DNA from: Streptomyces sp. NBC_01224
Lineage (GTDB): Bacteria; Actinomycetota; Actinomycetes; Streptomycetales; Streptomycetaceae
Reading direction: 5' to 3'
Assembly (NCBI RefSeq): GCF_036002945.1
Contig: NZ_CP108529.1
Span: 1,612,001 to 1,676,000 of the forward strand
DNA: 64,000 nt
A program made the translations under genes and the position numbers. Positions 60,132-64,000 of the stretch are shown in pieces. The notes beneath the pieces were generated by a model. That model ran no database searches, was not told the DNA's origin, and worked only from the letters and a program-made list of their open reading frames with translations. Position 1 is the stretch's first letter, and each line of letters opens with the position of its first letter.

Positions 60132-60229
60132 GGCCCTCCGTGCTCCTCCAGTGACCTGTTCGCGGCGTTTCACTCCAGCGCCAGATCGTGATCTCGCCGT
60201 CGGGTGTCCCGGGATGTTGCCATCGCGAG

Positions 60230-61003
60230 GGGTTCCTCGGATTCGACCTGTGGCGGGCCGCCGCGGCAACCGGCGCCGACCTGCTCTGGCGGGTCAGGAG
60301 CAACGCGGTGCTGCCTGTGGTGACGTTGCTGCCCGATGGCTCCTACCTGTCGGAGATTGTCGCCGCCCGTGACAGGAACCGGCGGGCCGACCCGGCCCGT
60401 GTCCGCGTCATCGAGTACACCCTTGGCCCACGCGGGAAGGACGCCACCGTCTACCGGCTGGTCACCACCCTCCTCGACCCGGACACCGCGCCGGCGGCGG
60501 AACTTGCCGCGCTCTACGCCGAACGCTGGGAGATCGAGACCACCCTGGACGAGATCAAGACGCACCTGGGCGGGCCACGTCTGGTCTTGCGCTCCCAGCG
60601 CCCGGCCGGGGCCGAGCAGGAGATCTTCGCGTTCCTCCTCGTTCACCATGCCGTGCGGGACCTCATGCACGAAGCCGCACGACAGGAGGGACACGATCCG
60701 GACCGGATCTCCTTCACCCGCGCCGTGCGCGTTGTCCGCCGCCAGGTCACCGCCCAGGCGGGTCTTTCCCCCCTCCCGACTCACGCGGGCCCTCGCGCAG
60801 ACTCTGCTTGAAATCGGTCAACGGCTCCTGGAACCACGGCGGTTACGCTCCAATCCCCGTGTCATCAAACGCAAGATGTCCAACTGGGCCCTCAAACGCA
60901 CCGAACACAACAACCAGCCCCGGCCGGACACCCCAGTCGTCACCCTCGTCGGACCCACCAAACCAGCCCCGACCTCCCGGAAAAAGACCTAAATCACCGG
61001 TAT
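60230..61003 (+). mobile_element. IS4-family transposase 3' remnant (copy 2)
   Basis: Encodes GFLGFDLWRAAAATGADLLW, LAALYAERWEIETTLDEIKT (the catalytic Glu region YxxRWxIE) and [20 protein letters not shown], then after a +1 shift at CTTTCCCCCC continues SRLTRALAQTLLEIGQRLLE, RRLRSNPRVIKRKMSNWALK to a stop at 60992. The N-terminal part with the first Asp is missing. It ends in ACCGGTATTG like copy 1 at 48348. Confidence 0.75.
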
Positions 61004-61008
61004 TGCTA

Positions 61009-61473
61009 CTAGATGATTGTTTCCAAGGGCTCAGTGGTCTGGCAACGGTCTTCATTCCCCAGCTGTACAGCAGCATCGCACGAGTGCCCGCCCGCGCCGT
61101 CGAGGATGTCCTCGTACACCCGGACCTTGAAATTGATGAGGTCCCGGCACTGCTCGAGCTGCTTCATCTGATCAGCCACCTGATCCTGGTGCCGCCGCAG
61201 GAGCTCGATGCGTTCCTGCTCGTTGCCGGCGCCCTGCCTGGCGAGTTCGGTGTATCGGCGGATCTCTGGCAGGGGCATACCGGAGGCCCGCAGGATGATG
61301 CACAGGTTCAGCCAGTCCACGTCCTGCTCGCTGTAGACGCGTCGGCCGCCGGGCCCACGCGGCACGGGATTGACCAGCACGCCCTCCTGCTCGTAGAAGC
61401 GCAGCGCGTGCACGCTCAATCCGGTGCGCTCGGCGACCTGTCCGATGCTCAAAATCTCCTTGTTCCCAGCCAT
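61009..61473 (-). CDS. MerR-family regulator
   Basis: A 154-residue MerR regulator. The winged helix-turn-helix is at 8-70 (LSIGQVAERTGLSVHALRFY, GRRVYSEQDVDWLNL) and a coiled coil (ERIELLRRHQDQVADQMKQL) follows. The C-terminal tail has two cysteines (GHSCDAAV, DRCQTTE) that could take part in sensing. The ATG at 61473 begins the conserved domain; the TTG at 61506 lies in the promoter. It is divergent from the aldo/keto reductase and should control it. Confidence 0.9.
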   Translation of the reverse strand: MAGNKEILSIGQVAERTGLSVHALRFYEQEGVLVNPVPRGPGGRRVYSEQDVDWLNLCIILRASGMPLPEIRRYTELARQGAGNEQERIELLRRHQDQVADQMKQLEQCRDLINFKVRVYEDILDGAGGHSCDAAVQLGNEDRCQTTEPLETII

Positions 61474-61491
61474 GTTGCCGAGGATACGGGC

Positions 61492-61522
61492 TTGATCTCG
61501 AGTCAACTCGAGCTCCTAGAGT
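61492..61522 (+). promoter_or_regulatory. MerR-type promoter with a 19-bp spacer and SoxR-like dyad
   Basis: TTGATC (61492-61497) and TAGAGT (61517-61522) are separated by 19 bp, the overlong spacing used by MerR activators. CTCGAG-TCAA-CTCGAG (61497-61512) lies between them and overlaps the -35 end. It drives the aldo/keto reductase, whose ATG is 38 bp downstream. Confidence 0.7.
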
Positions 61523-61560
61523 GCGGCACACAGTGGACGGACCAGCAAGGGAGCACGACC

Positions 61561-62610
61561 ATGCGTTACCGCATTCTCGGCGGCACCGGCATCGAGGTAA
61601 GTACGTACTGCCTCGGGACGATGATGTTCGGCGCGGTCGGGAACACCAACCACGATGACTGTGTCCGCATCATCCACACGGCCCTCGACCAGGGGGTCAA
61701 CTTCGTGGACACAGCGGACATGTACTCCGCGGGCGAGTCGGAGGAGATCGTCGGAAAGGCGCTCCGGGGCCGCCGCGAGGACGTCGTGCTCGCCACCAAG
61801 GTCCACTTCCAGATGGGGAAGGGGCGCAATCGGAGCGGCAACTCGCGGCGCTGGATCGTCCAGGCGGTCGAGGAAAGCCTGAAGAGACTGCAGACCGACT
61901 GGATCGACCTGTACCAGGTCCACCGCCCCGATCACTCGACCGACATCGAGGAGACGCTCGCGGTACTGGGCGACCTCGTGCGCGAAGGCAAGATCCGTGC
62001 CTTCGGGTGCTCGACCTTCCCGGCCGAGGAGATTGTCGAGGCCCATTACGTCGCCGAAGGGCGTGGGTTGCCGCGTTTCAGAACCGAGCAGCCGCCTTAC
62101 TCGATCCTCGCCCGTGGCATCGAATCCTCAGTGCTGCCTGTTTGTCGGCGCTACGGCATGGGCGTGCTGACCTGGAGTCCGCTCGCCTCCGGTTTCCTGA
62201 CCGGCAGGTACCGCCAGGGCCGACCCGTCGATCTTTCCACCGGCCGGGCAAAGCTCACCCCCTCCCGCTTCGACCCCGCCATCCCCGAGAACGCGGCCAA
62301 GCTTGCCGCCGTCGAGCAGCTCACCGAACTCGCCGCCACGATCGGGTGCACCCTGCCCGAGCTCGCGGTCGCCTTCCCCGTCGCCCACCCGGCCGTCACC
62401 TCGGTGATCATCGGGCCGCGCACCCGGGAGCAACTGGAGCACCTCCTCAAGGGCGCCTCACTCGTGCTCGACGACACCGCACTCGACAGGATCGACGAGA
62501 TCGTGCCGCCTGGGGTCAATCTCTACCACCCGGACGGTGCCTGGCGGCCGCCCGTGCTCGACGACGCCCCGGGTCGCCGACGATCGTCGGCGGACCGCGC
62601 CGCCGCATAG
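61561..62610 (+). CDS. Aldo/keto reductase
   Basis: A 349-residue NADPH-dependent TIM-barrel reductase. The catalytic tetrad is Asp50 (FVDTADMY), Tyr55, Lys80 (LATKVHFQ) and His121 (YQVHRPD). The C-terminal cofactor loop is SVIIGPRTREQLEHLL. It resembles the YajO/TAS-like branch acting on reactive aldehydes. The ATG has GGGAG upstream. Control by the divergent MerR protein suggests induction by an electrophile or redox compound. Confidence 0.92.
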   Translation: MRYRILGGTGIEVSTYCLGTMMFGAVGNTNHDDCVRIIHTALDQGVNFVDTADMYSAGESEEIVGKALRGRREDVVLATKVHFQMGKGRNRSGNSRRWIVQAVEESLKRLQTDWIDLYQVHRPDHSTDIEETLAVLGDLVREGKIRAFGCSTFPAEEIVEAHYVAEGRGLPRFRTEQPPYSILARGIESSVLPVCRRYGMGVLTWSPLASGFLTGRYRQGRPVDLSTGRAKLTPSRFDPAIPENAAKLAAVEQLTELAATIGCTLPELAVAFPVAHPAVTSVIIGPRTREQLEHLLKGASLVLDDTALDRIDEIVPPGVNLYHPDGAWRPPVLDDAPGRRRSSADRAAA

Positions 62611-62661
62611 ATGGTTGGATGACCTATTCCAAGGGGTGATGCGCGGTGATGGGTGAGGGCA

Positions 62662-62728
62662 CCCGTGATCACGGTGTGACGAACAACCTGGACATCCCGG
62701 CGGCAGGGCTCTACGTCGAGATCGAGTA
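62662..62728 (+). pseudogene. IS982 left-end remnant with transposase N-terminus
   Basis: CCGTGATCAC and GTGACGAACAA at 62663-62686 recur with two mismatches at 63618-63641. From the GTG at 62675 the frame reads TNNLDIPAAGLYVEIE then a stop, the degenerate beginning of an IS982 transposase. The remaining 60 bp to the hydrolase stop hold nothing else. Confidence 0.55.
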
Positions 62729-62789
62729 GGTGGATGTCGGCCAGTAGCCCAGTGCTGACGCGGAAGACGGGCGTGGAGCCGGGCGGCTG

Positions 62790-63467
62790 TTACGCCTCGG
62801 TTCGGTATTCCTCCAGGTGGTCGGCCAGCTCTGTGGGGTGGCCGAGCATGGGGCAGTGGTCGCCGGGCAGTTCGTCGGGTGTAATGCCCAGGCGTTCCCG
62901 CACGATCCGGCGCATGTACTCGGCGGGGAAGAAGCGGTCGTCCCGGGACAGCAGGAACTTCGTGGGCACATCCGGCCACGCGGCCAGCGGCCATGGCTTC
63001 ATGAACGGGGTGGCCGACTGCGTGCGCGTGTGCTTCTCGGCCTCGGCGGCCAGTTCTGGCGGGGTGTCGTGGTGGAACAGGGCGGTGTCGTCGCCGGGGT
63101 CCCTGCCGTCGCGTTCGTCTTGTTCGCGCCTGGCCTGCTCGTAGCCGGTGTTGGCCCACCACTGGCCCGGGGTCTCGCCCGGTGCCGGGATCTGCGCCTG
63201 CAGCATCACCAGCAGGTCCACCGGCACGCGCTCGCACACCAGCGGGGCGGTGAACCCGCCGAAGGAATGGGCCACCAGGACCAGGTCGACGCGATCACCG
63301 ATGGCGTCGACCACGGTGTCGGCGTACTCGGCCAGCCCGGCCGAGTCGTCGTCACACGGCGGGTCCACCGCCACCACCTCATGGCCCCGCCCACACAGCT
63401 CAGCCTCCAGCAGATGCCAGTACCACGGGCTGGACGCGGCACCGGGAATCAACACATACGTAGCCAA
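62790..63467 (-). CDS. Alpha/beta hydrolase (paralogue 2)
   Basis: A 225-residue alpha/beta hydrolase closely similar to the one at 57617: LATYVLIPGAASSPWYWHLL, nucleophile Ser68 in LVAHSFGGFTAP, and His in LPGDHCPMLGHP. No ATG precedes the domain; the TTG at 63467 with GAGGGG upstream is the best start, and a CTG two codons earlier is possible. It lies between two IS982 end remnants in direct orientation. The substrate is unknown. Confidence 0.85.
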   Translation of the reverse strand: MATYVLIPGAASSPWYWHLLEAELCGRGHEVVAVDPPCDDDSAGLAEYADTVVDAIGDRVDLVLVAHSFGGFTAPLVCERVPVDLLVMLQAQIPAPGETPGQWWANTGYEQARREQDERDGRDPGDDTALFHHDTPPELAAEAEKHTRTQSATPFMKPWPLAAWPDVPTKFLLSRDDRFFPAEYMRRIVRERLGITPDELPGDHCPMLGHPTELADHLEEYRTEA

Positions 63468-63617
63468 CGTCAGCGAGCCCCTCGGTAGCGGACACCGTGC
63501 CTCGACACCGTCGCTCGGCCCGCCAAGGCACGGCGACGAATGCCCCACCCCTGGGCCGCAGTTGTCCCCGGCACTTGGAAGGACTTGGTCCACGCAGTGA
63601 TGAGGCGGGGGCATCAT

Positions 63618-64000
63618 CCGTGATCACTGTGAGACGAACAATAAGGAATCACCGCAGTTCGCTCCGTGGCGGCCAGCCGTGGGCATCGCGCCGCAACTCA
63701 GCGACGCAGGACTGGAAACGCCGGCGACGATGCAGGCGATGCTCGGCTTCACCTCCGAGGCCCGGTGGCTGCGGCACGCCTGCACCCCTTCCTGCCCAAA
63801 CAACCCGGGTACAACAAGCGGCTGCGCAAGGCCGCCGAATTCATCCGGTACGTCACCCGGACGCTGGCCCGTGACACCACGCTCAGGACCGACGACGTGT
63901 GAGTGGTGGACTCCACGCCCGTCGAGTGCGGACGCTCCCGAGAGACCGTCAAACCCTCCGACCTGGCCGTATGGGCCCAGTACAGGTACTGCGCCAGCCA
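63618..64000 (+). pseudogene. IS982-family transposase, decayed, runs off right edge
   Basis: After an IS982-like left end the frames encode FAPWRPAVGIAPQLSDAGL, MQAMLGFTSEARWLRHA, then in another frame PFLPKQPGYNKRLRKAAEF, RTLARDTTLRTDDV, a TGA where TGG (Trp) is expected, and VVDSTPVECGRSRETVKPSD. Deletion after the start, a frameshift and a nonsense codon show it is inactive. The 3' part lies outside the window. Confidence 0.75.

Noticed and set aside
63400..63627. Short ORF upstream of hydrolase paralogue 2 as an extended N-terminus
   Set aside because: The paralogue starts at the MTTYVLIPGA-type strand and the upstream residues show no similarity or ribosome site.

Overview
The window is actinobacterial and almost certainly from a Streptomyces: very high GC, frequent GTG and TTG starts, F420-type and LLM enzymes, leaderless promoters, GluABCD-type uptake, PAS/two-component systems, and many Streptomyces-style insertion sequences. 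No rRNA or tRNA gene and no CRISPR array was seen.

Positions 1-44.8 kb look like ordinary chromosome. From the left: a PAS protein cut by the edge, a NarL-type two-component pair, an AhpD-like protein with a methyltransferase, an amidase, and a secreted protein. At 7.5-21.5 kb lies a reductive-pyrimidine (hydantoin) catabolism region. It encodes an NCS1 transporter, an F420-type LLM oxidoreductase, a dihydropyrimidinase, a truncated second dihydropyrimidinase 5' end, an aldehyde dehydrogenase, a TPP enzyme, a LysR regulator, a class III aminotransferase and a beta-ureidopropionase-like nitrilase. A secreted phosphodiesterase/phosphatase gene is embedded in it. Two promoter regions of this cluster, 9 kb apart, carry the same inverted repeat (TCTACG-N2-CGTAGA), so a common repressor probably controls both. 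The dihydropyrimidinase gene appears to have been split by about 0.7 kb that supplies a new, lower-GC 5' third.

From 22 to 35.8 kb: a Rieske oxygenase, methionine aminopeptidase with a divergent XRE regulator (both apparently leaderless and sharing a dyad), a chitosanase remnant, gamma-glutamyltransferase, and an envelope block. That block contains a GerMN lipoprotein, sensor kinase, response regulator, MurJ-type flippase, FemX-type transferase and, divergently, an L,D-transpeptidase lipoprotein. From 35.8 to 44.8 kb: a 56-residue ORF whose start sits in a hairpin, a glutamate ABC operon, a DUF6278-like protein, a decayed TetR gene beside an intact CmlR-like exporter, exonuclease III, an MBL-fold protein and a lone fused PcaL.

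From 44.8 kb to the right edge the DNA is accessory. It begins with a tyrosine integrase whose stop codon overlaps the pcaL start, followed by a graveyard of transposase pieces (IS701, IS982, IS4, IS630, Mu-like, and an IS5-type element with visible terminal repeats), an etfA fragment and a NUDIX gene. Between these lie cargo genes: two DHA2 exporters (one behind a 19-bp perfect inverted repeat resembling CsoR operators, one paired with a LysR gene), two PNPOx-like proteins, two paralogous alpha/beta hydrolases, an ECF-type sigma factor broken at a G8 tract, and a MerR/aldo-keto reductase pair with a 19-bp-spacer promoter. Several breaks fall in homopolymers, so sequencing error has to be kept apart from true decay.
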